From contig PUMZ01000177.1 of NCBI GenBank assembly GCA_003551565.1, forward strand, positions 1-40,191: DNA of 40,191 bases, written 5' to 3'. A program made the translations under genes and the position numbers. This DNA comes from Candidatus Brocadiaceae bacterium (lineage in GTDB: Bacteria > Planctomycetota > Brocadiia > SM23-32). The first letter of the stretch is position 1. Each line of letters opens with the position of its first letter. This document shows, in pieces, positions 32,440 to 40,191 of this stretch. The notes under the pieces are model-generated. The model made no database searches. It had not been told where the DNA came from and saw only the letters and a program-made list of their open reading frames with translations.

Positions 32440-34161
32440 ATGGCGAAACAGGAACCTTTGGGACGGAAGCTGATGGAGAAGGGGTTGATCGACAAGACCC
32501 AGCTGGATCAGGCCCTGGAGTACCAACAAAAGTCCAGCGAAAAAGCACGCATCGGCGAAGTTTTGTGCAAGTTCGGATTCACGGAGCAGAAAGAGGTGTT
32601 GAAGTGTCTGGGAGAGCAGTATGATGTTCCGGTGGCGGACCTGATGCGTATTAAACCGCAAAGCGAGGCCGTCGAGGCCGTGCCGAGAGATACGGCCAAG
32701 ATGCACAACATCATGCCGTTGCGACTGCGCGATTCGCGATTGACGATCGCGATATCCGATCTGGACTTAAGCACGATCGACAATCTCCAGTTCATCCTCA
32801 ATCGCGAGGTGAAACCCGTGCTGGCCATCTCGGAGGATATCGAGAAAGCGATCGAGCGGTATTACGGCCGTGAGGAATCCACCGTGGATACGATGTTGCA
32901 GGAATTTACCGAGAGCGAAGTTTCATTTGCGGAGCTTGCCGTTGAAGAGGAATCGGCGGGTGGGGGAGGAGGCGGGAACGGGGACGATGCAGCCATTATC
33001 CGCCTGGTCAACCTGATCATCGAGGAAGCGGTCAGCGCCAGAGCAAGCGATATTCATGTCGAGCCGTTGTCCAATCGGCTGCGGATCCGGTACAGGATCG
33101 ACGGTGTATGCTCGGAGGTGGAGTCGCCTCCGAAGCAATTGCAAAATTCCCTGACGGCGAGGATGAAACTTATGTCGGGAATGGACCTGGCAGAGAAACG
33201 TCGTCCACAGGACGGACGTATAATCCTCAAATGTGCCGGCAAACCGATTGATCTGCGCGTTAGCAATATCCCGTGCACCAACGGCGAGAGTGTTGTTATG
33301 CGTATTCTGGACAAGGAATCGGTGAGGGTGCAGTTGCCCGAACTGGGTTTTCACGAGGGAGACCTCAAAAGGTTCCAGAATATTATCAGCCGTCCCAACG
33401 GTATATTTTTGGTAACGGGACCGACAGGCAGCGGAAAGACCACCACCCTCTATTCCGCCCTGAATGCCCTGAACCGCCCCGACACCAAGATTCTTACCGC
33501 TGAAGACCCGGTGGAATACCAGATATCCGGTATCAACCAGACGCAGGTGAATACGAGCATCGGGCGCACGTTTCCCATGATTCTCCGCGCCATGCTCCGG
33601 CAGGCTCCGGAGGTTATTCTGGTGGGTGAAATACGTGATAAGGATACGGCGGAAATAGCTATGCGAGCTGCGCTGACCGGTCACCTTGTTTTCAGCACGC
33701 TCCATACAAACGACGCCCCCACGGCAATACCCCGGCTGATCGACCTGGGCATCAAGCCGTTTCTGGTCGCCTCTTCCGTCGTTGCCTCGATGGCGCAACG
33801 CCTTGTAAGAAATATCTGTAAGAATTGCAAAGAGCCCTACGACCATCCCGACCACTATTACCAGGCTCTGGGTTTAAATGTCGAGGATGCAAGGGAAATG
33901 GTTTTTTACAGGGGGGCCGGGTGCAACGCTTGCGACGGTACCGGCTACAGCGGGCGCACGGGTATATTCGAGCTGATGGAGATGACACAGGAATTGCGGG
34001 ATATGGCTTTTGCCGGCGCCCAGGCGGGGGAGATACGCGCAAAAGCACGCTCGGAAGGGATGGTCACGCTGCTGGAAGATGGCCTGCGCAAGGCTCAGGC
34101 CGGCGTTACAACCCTGGAAGAAGTCATGCGTGTGGCCGGCGAAGTTGAATACGCCGTCTGA
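32440..34161 (+). CDS. pilB: PilB/GspE-type assembly ATPase
   Basis: A 573-residue secretion-type ATPase that powers type IV pilus extension (or a type II secretion system). An N-terminal MshEN/T2SSE_N domain (LGRKLMEKGLIDKTQLDQAL) is followed by the N2 and C domains: EAVSARASDIHVEPL, Walker [10 protein letters not shown] (327-335), Asp box TAEDPVEYQ, Walker B VILVGEIRDKDTAEIA, His box [13 protein letters not shown], and a tetracysteine zinc site CKNC...CNAC before GYSGRTGIFELM. Next to pilT, pilB is the better name than gspE, but no pilus structural gene is present here. The ATG at 32440 has only a weak Shine-Dalgarno. Confidence 0.9.
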   Translation: MAKQEPLGRKLMEKGLIDKTQLDQALEYQQKSSEKARIGEVLCKFGFTEQKEVLKCLGEQYDVPVADLMRIKPQSEAVEAVPRDTAKMHNIMPLRLRDSRLTIAISDLDLSTIDNLQFILNREVKPVLAISEDIEKAIERYYGREESTVDTMLQEFTESEVSFAELAVEEESAGGGGGGNGDDAAIIRLVNLIIEEAVSARASDIHVEPLSNRLRIRYRIDGVCSEVESPPKQLQNSLTARMKLMSGMDLAEKRRPQDGRIILKCAGKPIDLRVSNIPCTNGESVVMRILDKESVRVQLPELGFHEGDLKRFQNIISRPNGIFLVTGPTGSGKTTTLYSALNALNRPDTKILTAEDPVEYQISGINQTQVNTSIGRTFPMILRAMLRQAPEVILVGEIRDKDTAEIAMRAALTGHLVFSTLHTNDAPTAIPRLIDLGIKPFLVASSVVASMAQRLVRNICKNCKEPYDHPDHYYQALGLNVEDAREMVFYRGAGCNACDGTGYSGRTGIFELMEMTQELRDMAFAGAQAGEIRAKARSEGMVTLLEDGLRKAQAGVTTLEEVMRVAGEVEYAV

Positions 34162-34231
34162 ACCGGCGCAAACGACTGATGCCGCCTGTTCATGTTGTCC
34201 AAAACCCTAAGATAAAAGTTGGTTGATAAAT

Positions 34232-35320
34232 ATGATTCAAATGGAGAAGTTGCTGACGGCCGCTATACAGAAGGAAGCAGAGGACATAATACTGACCGTC
34301 GGACGGCCGCCGGTTTTCAGGCTCTATGGCGAGCTCAGAAGCTTGCAGACAAAAGTCCTGGAACCGGAAGATACCGTTGCATTGATGAAAAGCATTACGC
34401 CCGAGCACAAGCAACAGGAACTTCAGGAGATGGGTTCCACCGACTTCGGTTTCGCTTTCCAGAAAAAAGGGAGGTTCAGGGTCGCTGTGTTCCGCCAACA
34501 GGGCAATGTGTGTGTCGTACTGCGACTGATACCATGGCGGATTCTTACCTTTCGGGAACTCGGGCTGGACGAACGCATTCAAGAATTGCTGTACAGGCCG
34601 CGCGGTCTGATTCTGGTAACCGGCCCCACCGGCAGCGGAAAGACGACAACCCTGGCGACGATGATCGATTTCATCAATAAAAACCGCAGGGTTCATATTA
34701 TCACGATCGAAGATCCCATTGAATACCGCCATGAGCACAACGAAGCGGTCATAACACAACGTGAACTGGGCGCCGATGTGTCCAATTTCAAGGAAGCGTT
34801 GCGGAGAGCGCTCAGGCAGGCCCCGGACGTCGTTCTGGTCGGGGAGATGCGCGACCTGGACAGCACGCAACTGGCCATCGCCGCCGCCGAAACCGGCCAC
34901 CTCGTATTCTCCACCCTTCATACAAACAGCGCACAGGAGACGGTGGAGCGGATTATCGATCAATTTCCCTCCTCCCAACAGGAACAGGTGCGCACGCAGC
35001 TGGCATCCACGCTGGTGGCCGTCCTCAGCCAGTCATTGGTGCCCAAAGCCGACGGCAAGGGACTTGCCGCGGCATACGAGATACTGATCGCCAACAATGC
35101 AGTACGAAATCTTATCCGGGAAAATAAGATGTTCCGCATCGATTCCACCATCCAGACCAGCAGGGACAAGGGGATGAAATTGCTTGATGACGCCCTGATC
35201 GAACTCTACGGCAGCGGGGTGATCAGCCGGAACGAAGTCCTGACGCGCTGCCGCTACAGCGATGATACCAGCAATCGGGTGCGGGAGCTTGCCGTAGCCG
35301 AAGAGAGCGGAAACGGGTAG
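34232..35320 (+). CDS. pilT: PilT retraction ATPase
   Basis: A 362-residue hexameric ATPase for pilus retraction and twitching. It has the N-terminal PAS-like domain ([14 protein letters not shown]), Walker [10 protein letters not shown] at 131-139, [56 protein letters not shown] (Asp box and Walker B), [15 protein letters not shown] (His box) and the AAAYEIL segment before the C-terminal helices. The usual SDLHL near the start is EDIILT here. The final 30 residues are serine- and glutamate-rich. ATGs at 34232 and 34241 and a TTG at 34223 are possible; none has a strong Shine-Dalgarno. It lies 70 bases after pilB, probably in one operon. Confidence 0.91.
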   Translation: MIQMEKLLTAAIQKEAEDIILTVGRPPVFRLYGELRSLQTKVLEPEDTVALMKSITPEHKQQELQEMGSTDFGFAFQKKGRFRVAVFRQQGNVCVVLRLIPWRILTFRELGLDERIQELLYRPRGLILVTGPTGSGKTTTLATMIDFINKNRRVHIITIEDPIEYRHEHNEAVITQRELGADVSNFKEALRRALRQAPDVVLVGEMRDLDSTQLAIAAAETGHLVFSTLHTNSAQETVERIIDQFPSSQQEQVRTQLASTLVAVLSQSLVPKADGKGLAAAYEILIANNAVRNLIRENKMFRIDSTIQTSRDKGMKLLDDALIELYGSGVISRNEVLTRCRYSDDTSNRVRELAVAEESGNG

Positions 35321-35346
35321 CTGATAATCGATATCTACGAGAGTTT

Positions 35347-36447
35347 ATGGCTGAGAAAAATTACTATAAAATCCTTGGCGTCCCGCCACAGGCTTCGAGC
35401 GAAGACATCCACAAGGCATATCGGAAGCTGGCGAAGAAATACCACCCCGACAGAAACAAGGGAAGCGACGCCGCCCAGGAGAAGTTTAAGGAGATCAGCG
35501 AAGCGTATAACGTTCTTTCAAAACCGGAAAAACGGAAAAAATATGATGAGTTGCGCCGGATGCAGGAACAGGGCGGTATGGGCCCGGGCGGCAGGGGATT
35601 TGAGGATATTTTCGGATCCCAGCGGGCGGGGGCCGGCCACGCAGGTCCGGATTTTTCCGATACCGGTTTCAGCGACCTGTTCAGCAGTATCTTCGGGGAA
35701 GGCAGAAGCGCCGGGCCGGGATATGGGATGCGCGAACGCGGCCGTGATATGCACAGCCGTATCACAATCCCGTTTGAAAAGGCCATAAAAGGCGGGAAAG
35801 TCTCTGTCAGAGTGCCCCGCCAGAGTGAATGTGTTCGATGCGGAGGCACCGGTGCGGCGCCCGGCACCCGTACAGAGATATGCCCGAGCTGCGGCGGAAG
35901 GGGGCGTACAGCAAGCGGAAGAGGCGGATTCAGCATCGCACAAACCTGCCCGCAGTGCTTTGGCAGGGGCAAAATTATCCAGAGCCCCTGTTCTATTTGC
36001 CATGGGAGCGGCAATACGGAAGTGGAGGCGGATATCGACGTAAATATACCGCCCGGCATCGATGACGGACAGAAGCTGAGGCTGAAAGAGATGGGCGGGC
36101 AGGGCAGCGCGGGCGGAGATGCCGGCGACCTTATATTGGAGGTGGGTGTTGAAAAGCATCCCCACTTCGACAGAAAAGGCCTGGACCTGTATGGAACGGT
36201 TGAAGTGGATATGGTGGAAGCTGCGCTGGGCGCCATGAAGGAGGTCGATATCATGGACGGTAAGGTGACTCTGAAAATACCTCCGGGAACACAACCGGGC
36301 CAGAAATTGCGACTGAAAGGAAAAGGTATCAGGGCGAAAAACGGAAGGAGGGGAGATCACTACGTGGAAGTGAAAGTGAAAATCCCTGAAAACCTGACCG
36401 AGGAGCAGGAAGCGTTGTTGATGAAATTTTCCGGCGCCGGGTCATAA
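35347..36447 (+). CDS. dnaJ2: Chaperone protein DnaJ (type I), second copy
   Basis: A 366-residue class A J-protein, only about a third to a half identical by eye to the copy at 23243. The J-domain has YHPDRNKG; a long Gly-rich linker follows, about 70-125 ([25 protein letters not shown]...), with [12 protein letters not shown]; the four zinc repeats are [24 protein letters not shown] and CSICHGSG; the C-terminal domains end [23 protein letters not shown]. The start ATG follows GAGAG. It lies 26 bases after pilT and 30 bases before hsp20, so it is likely part of a pilBT-dnaJ-hsp20-lon transcription unit. Confidence 0.93.
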   Translation: MAEKNYYKILGVPPQASSEDIHKAYRKLAKKYHPDRNKGSDAAQEKFKEISEAYNVLSKPEKRKKYDELRRMQEQGGMGPGGRGFEDIFGSQRAGAGHAGPDFSDTGFSDLFSSIFGEGRSAGPGYGMRERGRDMHSRITIPFEKAIKGGKVSVRVPRQSECVRCGGTGAAPGTRTEICPSCGGRGRTASGRGGFSIAQTCPQCFGRGKIIQSPCSICHGSGNTEVEADIDVNIPPGIDDGQKLRLKEMGGQGSAGGDAGDLILEVGVEKHPHFDRKGLDLYGTVEVDMVEAALGAMKEVDIMDGKVTLKIPPGTQPGQKLRLKGKGIRAKNGRRGDHYVEVKVKIPENLTEEQEALLMKFSGAGS

Positions 36448-36477
36448 GTGCGTGATTTTGTAAGGAGGAGTTCGGCC

Positions 36478-36894
36478 ATGAGAGACAATGCCAGGGTCCG
36501 TTTTTTTGTCAATCCACTGCATGTGCACCAGAGACAGACCGAGGGATATTGTTCGCATAATGCCTGGGCGCCTCCTACAGACGTTTATGAGACCAAAAAA
36601 GCACTGGTCGTGAAAATGGCGCTGCCGGGGGTGCGGGTCGGCGATGTCAGAATCCGGTTCGCTCCGGGCGTGATCGCGATATTCGGGCATAGAGATTTTC
36701 AAAAAGATACCGAAATACTGACATACCACAGGATGGAAATCAGAAGCGGTCGTTTTGAACGGAGAATTAAAGTCCAATTGCCCCTGGATCCCGAAAACAC
36801 CACGGCAAGATATGATGACGGATTTTTGACCATCTGGATTCCCAGGTCCAATACGCATCTCCAGGAAGTCTATACCGTGAAGCTCATGCTATAA
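36478..36894 (+). CDS. Small heat shock protein, Hsp20/alpha-crystallin family
   Basis: A 138-residue sHSP that would hold unfolding proteins for refolding or for degradation by Lon. The alpha-crystallin domain runs from about residue 37: PTDVYETKKALVVKMALPGVRVGDVRIRFAPGVIAIFGHR, then YHRMEIRSGRFERRIKVQLPLDPENTTARYDDGFLTIWIPR, with the A-x(n)-GFLTIWIPR end typical of the family. The N-terminal arm (about 35 residues) is short and basic. The ATG at 36478 is preceded by GGAGGAG at 36463-36469. It stands between dnaJ2 and lon, a stress-response arrangement. Confidence 0.9.
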   Translation: MRDNARVRFFVNPLHVHQRQTEGYCSHNAWAPPTDVYETKKALVVKMALPGVRVGDVRIRFAPGVIAIFGHRDFQKDTEILTYHRMEIRSGRFERRIKVQLPLDPENTTARYDDGFLTIWIPRSNTHLQEVYTVKLML

Positions 36895-36953
36895 CCATTC
36901 CGGGCTCTAATCTTCCCCTTCCAGGTTTACTTACTACAAAAGAGGTGTCACAG

Positions 36954-39401
36954 GTGGAGGAAAAGAAGAATTATACAGAAAAAAACGCTGAGCGTGAAGC
37001 CGCCGCCGGGGAAAAGGATGCGGCACAGGCGCATATAGATTCTGAACAGGATCCGAAATCTCCCGATGATATCGGGACCGAGGGAGCGTCAAAAAAATTT
37101 CCTTCCACCCTTCCCGTCCTCCCCCAACACGGAAATGTGGTCTTTCCCGGCATGGCCATGCCGGCGCATGTGAAAGAAGACAGATACAAGAAAATGCTCG
37201 AAAAGATTGTAATGAACGATAAGTTTTTCATTGCCGTTGCCGCCAGAGAAGGGGAAACATCGGCCGCAGAGGACGACCAGCTCTACAGTGTGGGCACCGC
37301 TTGTGTGGTTGTCCAGATGGCCCGCTCCTCCGATGGATCGGTACGTTTCATCGCACAGGGACTGCACAGGGCCGGGATCGATAAGCTTGAGAAGAAAGAC
37401 TCATTCCTCCAGGCGAAAGTATCGTATCTGGAGGACCGGCATGAAAAAGACGACGAAACAGAGGCTCTGGTCAGGAACCTGAAACAACAGTTTCTGTCCC
37501 TTCTTGAAGGGCTTTCCGATGCGCCCGAAGACATCGATTCATTCATCGAAACCATCGACAATCCCGCGCGGCTCGCCGACCTCATTTGTTCCCATCTGGA
37601 TATCGGGGTCGATGAAAAACAGGAGGTGCTGGAAACGCTTGATGTCAAAAAAAGGCTGACAATGGTGGGTCGCTTGCTTGCAAAGGAAATCGAATATATG
37701 CAGGTAACCCACAAGATTCGCAATCAGGCCATAGATGAGATCAACAAGGGGCAAAAAGAATATTATCTCCGCCACCAGCTGAAAGCCATCCAGGAGGAAC
37801 TCGGTGAAACCGATGTACTGGGCGCGGAAGTCAATGAAATAAAAGAAAGGCTGGAAGGAAAGAACTTGCCGGCCAAGGCAAGAGAAGCCGCCGAACATGA
37901 ATTGAAACGCCTGGAAGCCATCAATCCGGCCAGCCCCGAATATAATGTCGTGCGCACCTACCTGGATTGGATCCTCAAATTGCCATGGCTCGAAGGCAAC
38001 GAAGAGAACCTGGATTTGGAACATGCCCGGGAGATCCTGGATGAGGACCACTTCGGGCTCGAAAAGGTCAAAGAACGCATCCAGGAGTTTCTGGCCGTGC
38101 GGAAGCTGAGAAAGGACATGAAGGGGTCGATATTATGTTTCCTGGGCCCGCCCGGGACGGGGAAGACTTCCATTGGAAAGTCCATTGCCCGCTCGACGGG
38201 AAGAGAATATGTGAGGGTTTCTCTGGGCGGGGTGCGCGACGAGGCCGAGATCAAAGGGCACCGCAGAACCTATATCGGCGCACTCCCCGGACAAATTATC
38301 ATGGGAATCAACAAAGCCGGTTCCAACAACCCGGTTTTCATGCTGGATGAAGTCGATAAATTGAGCTCCGACTTCCGGGGCGATCCGGCAAGTGCATTGC
38401 TGGAAGCGCTTGATCCGGAACAAAACGATTCCTTCACGGACCACTACCTCGATCTGCACTTCGATCTTTCCAGGGTGCTGTTCATCTGTACGGCAAATAT
38501 CCCGGATACCATCCCACCGGCCCTCAAAGACCGTATGGAGATGCTCGATTTCCCCGGTTATACCGAAGAAGAAAAGCTGAAAATCGCGGAAAAATACCTT
38601 ATCCCCAAACAAATAGAAGCCCATGGGCTCAGTGAACAGAATCTCTCCTTCACCGGCGGCGCCGTATCACGCATTATCAGTGAATACACCAGGGAAGCGG
38701 GAGTGAGGAACCTTGAGCGCAATATCGCCTCCGTCTGCCGGAAAGTGGCCCGGAAAGTCGCCGCGCGCGAAGGCCATTCCCAGCGAGTGTCCAAAAGAGA
38801 TGTCGACGATCTGCTCGGGCCGCCGCGGTATATACCCGAGGTGGCCGAACGCGTGGATGAACCGGGCGTGGCCACCGGCCTCGCCTGGACCTCGGAGGGG
38901 GGCATGGTTATGTTCGTGGAGGCCAACAAAATGCCCGGTGACGGCAAACTCACCCTGACAGGACAGCTTGGCGATGTGATGAAGGAAAGTGCTCAGGCCG
39001 CTATAACCTATATCCGTGCGCACACCGACCGTTTCGGGCTCGAGCCGGAAATGTTTCAGGAAAACGATTTTCATATTCATGTTCCCGCAGGGGCCATCCC
39101 GAAAGACGGCCCCTCCGCCGGCGTTACCATGGCGCTTGCACTGGTATCGCTTTGTACGGGCAGAAAAGTGAAGCATAACGTTGCAATGACCGGTGAAATC
39201 ACGCTGAGGGGAAAAGTTCTGCCGGTCGGAGGCGTCAAGGAAAAAGCGATCGCCGCCAAACGCGCCGGACTGGACACCGTCATCATACCGCAGCAGAACG
39301 AAAAAGATATGCCCGACGTGCCCCGGCATGCAAAAAAGAAACTGGAGTTTCGCTTTGTGGACCGGATCGATGAAATCATGCCGATCGCGCTGGAGGATTG
39401 A
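36954..39401 (+). CDS. lon: ATP-dependent protease La (Lon)
   Basis: An 815-residue LonA protease. After a charged, low-complexity head of about 45 residues comes the substrate-binding N domain (LPVLPQHGNVVFPGMAMPAHV, then a long coiled coil ending in KGQKEYYLRHQLKAIQEELGE), the AAA+ module with Walker A GPPGTGKTS (398-406), Walker B PVFMLDEVDKL, and GVRNLERNIASVCRK sensor region, and the protease domain with catalytic S721 (KDGPSAG) and K764 (GGVKEKAIAAKRAG). The GTG at 36954 has AGAGG eight bases upstream; a GTG at 36945 is possible but lacks such a site. It degrades damaged and regulatory proteins. A GC-rich hairpin follows the stop. Confidence 0.96.
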   Translation: MEEKKNYTEKNAEREAAAGEKDAAQAHIDSEQDPKSPDDIGTEGASKKFPSTLPVLPQHGNVVFPGMAMPAHVKEDRYKKMLEKIVMNDKFFIAVAAREGETSAAEDDQLYSVGTACVVVQMARSSDGSVRFIAQGLHRAGIDKLEKKDSFLQAKVSYLEDRHEKDDETEALVRNLKQQFLSLLEGLSDAPEDIDSFIETIDNPARLADLICSHLDIGVDEKQEVLETLDVKKRLTMVGRLLAKEIEYMQVTHKIRNQAIDEINKGQKEYYLRHQLKAIQEELGETDVLGAEVNEIKERLEGKNLPAKAREAAEHELKRLEAINPASPEYNVVRTYLDWILKLPWLEGNEENLDLEHAREILDEDHFGLEKVKERIQEFLAVRKLRKDMKGSILCFLGPPGTGKTSIGKSIARSTGREYVRVSLGGVRDEAEIKGHRRTYIGALPGQIIMGINKAGSNNPVFMLDEVDKLSSDFRGDPASALLEALDPEQNDSFTDHYLDLHFDLSRVLFICTANIPDTIPPALKDRMEMLDFPGYTEEEKLKIAEKYLIPKQIEAHGLSEQNLSFTGGAVSRIISEYTREAGVRNLERNIASVCRKVARKVAAREGHSQRVSKRDVDDLLGPPRYIPEVAERVDEPGVATGLAWTSEGGMVMFVEANKMPGDGKLTLTGQLGDVMKESAQAAITYIRAHTDRFGLEPEMFQENDFHIHVPAGAIPKDGPSAGVTMALALVSLCTGRKVKHNVAMTGEITLRGKVLPVGGVKEKAIAAKRAGLDTVIIPQQNEKDMPDVPRHAKKKLEFRFVDRIDEIMPIALED

Positions 39402-39414
39402 CGCGCCCGCAGGG

Positions 39415-39433
39415 CCTGCCTGCAGCAGGCAGG
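39415..39433 (+). terminator. GC-rich hairpin after lon
   Basis: CCTGCCTGC (39415-39423), A, GCAGGCAGG (39425-39433): nine perfect pairs with almost no loop, 14 bases behind the lon stop. No T run follows. The CCTGCCTG motif also occurs in the interior of repeat copy 2, so this may be part of copy 4. Confidence 0.45.
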
Positions 39434-39517
39434 TCAACCGCCGTCTGTCCGGCGCCGATGCACACTGCAGGATCCGAAACCCCGAAGAATGCGCCCCACC
39501 ATACTGTTGTTACATCC

Positions 39518-39561
39518 TTTATATTAATAATTGCCTTTGGTTGATGAAATATGCGGGTTAA
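39518..39561 (-). repeat. Dispersed inverted-repeat element, copy 4 (left end, inverted)
   Basis: Read on the minus strand from 39560, TAACCCGCATATTTCATC, AACCAAAGGCAATTATTAATATA matches the left 42 bases of copy 2 with about two differences. The first bases supply the TAA stop of the second UroD-family gene. No right end is recognisable before lon, but the hairpin at 39415-39433 may be a remnant. Confidence 0.75.
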
Positions 39562-40191
39562 TACCGTCCGCTCCCGTAAGCCGTTTCATACATTGCCACG
39601 ATATTTTCCGGCGGGCTGACGGCCTGGATGTTGTGGCAGGGGGCGAGGATGTACCCGCCTCCTTTGCCGAGGATATCAATGTTCTCGATGACTTCACGCC
39701 GCACCTCTTCCACGGTGCCGTAAGCAAGGGTGTATTGATTGTCCATGGCGCCGTGAAATACCAGATCGTCGCCGAAATCCTTTTTCAAACCCTCCCGTTC
39801 CATGCCGGGACAACGCCACTGGACGGGGTTTATCACGTCGGTTCCCGCCGCGATCAGGTCGGGCAGTACGGGTCTGACAGCCCCGTCGGAATGGGTGAGA
39901 ACGTAGGCGCCCTCCGCGTGCACAAGATCCATCATGCGCCGCATTCCCGGCAGGAGAAATTGCCGGATATGATGACGGCTCATCAAAAGGCCTTCCTGCG
40001 AACCGAGGTCCTCAGCGACATAGCTGATCAGCACCTTTCCGGGGATCTGTTCGAAGATGCGGCGGGTTGATTCGTAAGCAAGATCGAAGAGCCGTTCCAG
40101 GCAGTAATGCACGATCCCGGTGTTGAGAGCCAGGTCCATGTAGGCCTGCTCCATGCCGCGCAGCCGCGTATATATCAAAAAGGGTTCGGAC
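39558..40191 (-). CDS. Uroporphyrinogen decarboxylase-family protein, C-terminal part (cut by window edge)
   Basis: The 3' part (about 210 residues) of a UroD-superfamily protein; the 5' end lies beyond the right edge. It shows the second half of the barrel: GKVLISYVAEDLGSQEGLLMSRHHIRQFLLPGMRRMMDLVHAEGAYVLTHSDGAVRPVLPDLIAAGTDVINPVQWRCPGM and the C-terminal GGGYILAPCHNIQAVSPPENIVAMYETA. At the metal-site position it has THSDG instead of the HTCG of the copy at 9652-10728, so the zinc-ligand cysteine is absent, which places it in a different branch with unknown chemistry. Its TAA stop codon lies in repeat copy 4. It is convergent with lon. Confidence 0.85.
   Translation of the reverse strand, partial: SEPFLIYTRLRGMEQAYMDLALNTGIVHYCLERLFDLAYESTRRIFEQIPGKVLISYVAEDLGSQEGLLMSRHHIRQFLLPGMRRMMDLVHAEGAYVLTHSDGAVRPVLPDLIAAGTDVINPVQWRCPGMEREGLKKDFGDDLVFHGAMDNQYTLAYGTVEEVRREVIENIDILGKGGGYILAPCHNIQAVSPPENIVAMYETAYGSGRY

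Overview
The window is about 40 kb of moderately GC-rich bacterial chromosome with dense, mostly co-directional gene blocks. I see no phage, plasmid, CRISPR array, rRNA or intact tRNA gene. The gene set suggests an environmental member of the PVC (Planctomycetes-Verrucomicrobia-Chlamydiae) assemblage, possibly Kiritimatiellota or Lentisphaerota. It includes two GroEL paralogues flanking GroES, GH127 and GH172 (DUF2961) sugar enzymes, UroD-family proteins, a secreted CPIP protein beside an FtsX-type ABC exporter, and a hexulose-phosphate synthase-RraA fusion. That placement is inference from gene content and no marker gene here settles it.

Layout. 1-4169: the start of pyruvate phosphate dikinase (minus strand), a DapL/DapC-like aminotransferase, trpS and a PfkB sugar kinase. 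4302-9622: a TSUP-family permease (minus), then a secreted protein, an FtsX-like permease, its ATPase and a ModA-like binding protein, which look like one export or uptake unit. 9652-14148: a UroD-family protein and a divergent GH127/GH172 pair around a 519-bp control region. 14193-17639 (minus): a DUF2520 dehydrogenase-like protein, phosphohexuloisomerase, the hexulose-phosphate synthase-RraA fusion and an AMMECR1 protein. 17769-19059: an N-terminally deleted GH2 enzyme and a copy of a dispersed repeat. 19221-25423: groEL1-groES-groEL2-dnaJ-grpE-yacG. 25502-28745 (minus): DUF2851, efp and a zinc alcohol dehydrogenase. 29225-32257: coaX, a Ser/Thr kinase and ribBA (minus). 32440-39401: pilB-pilT-dnaJ-hsp20-lon. 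39558-40191 (minus): the 3' part of a second UroD-family gene.

Functional themes. Two protein-quality-control blocks account for almost 9.5 kb: the GroE/DnaJ/GrpE block and the DnaJ/Hsp20/Lon block. No dnaK lies in the window. The ribulose-monophosphate genes hxlA-RraA and hxlB overlap and probably serve formaldehyde fixation or pentose synthesis. GH127, GH172, KDG-like kinase and a GH2 relic point to plant or algal polysaccharide use. Several near-consensus sigma70-type promoters can be read directly from the sequence.

The most unusual signals are: (i) a dispersed short inverted-repeat element in at least five copies, whose ends supply the stop codon of the neighbouring gene in three cases; (ii) the secreted CPIP/CSC protein next to an FtsX-type transporter; (iii) a perfect 12-bp palindrome inside the spacer of a consensus promoter for the GH127 gene; (iv) a protein kinase with no glycine-rich loop.
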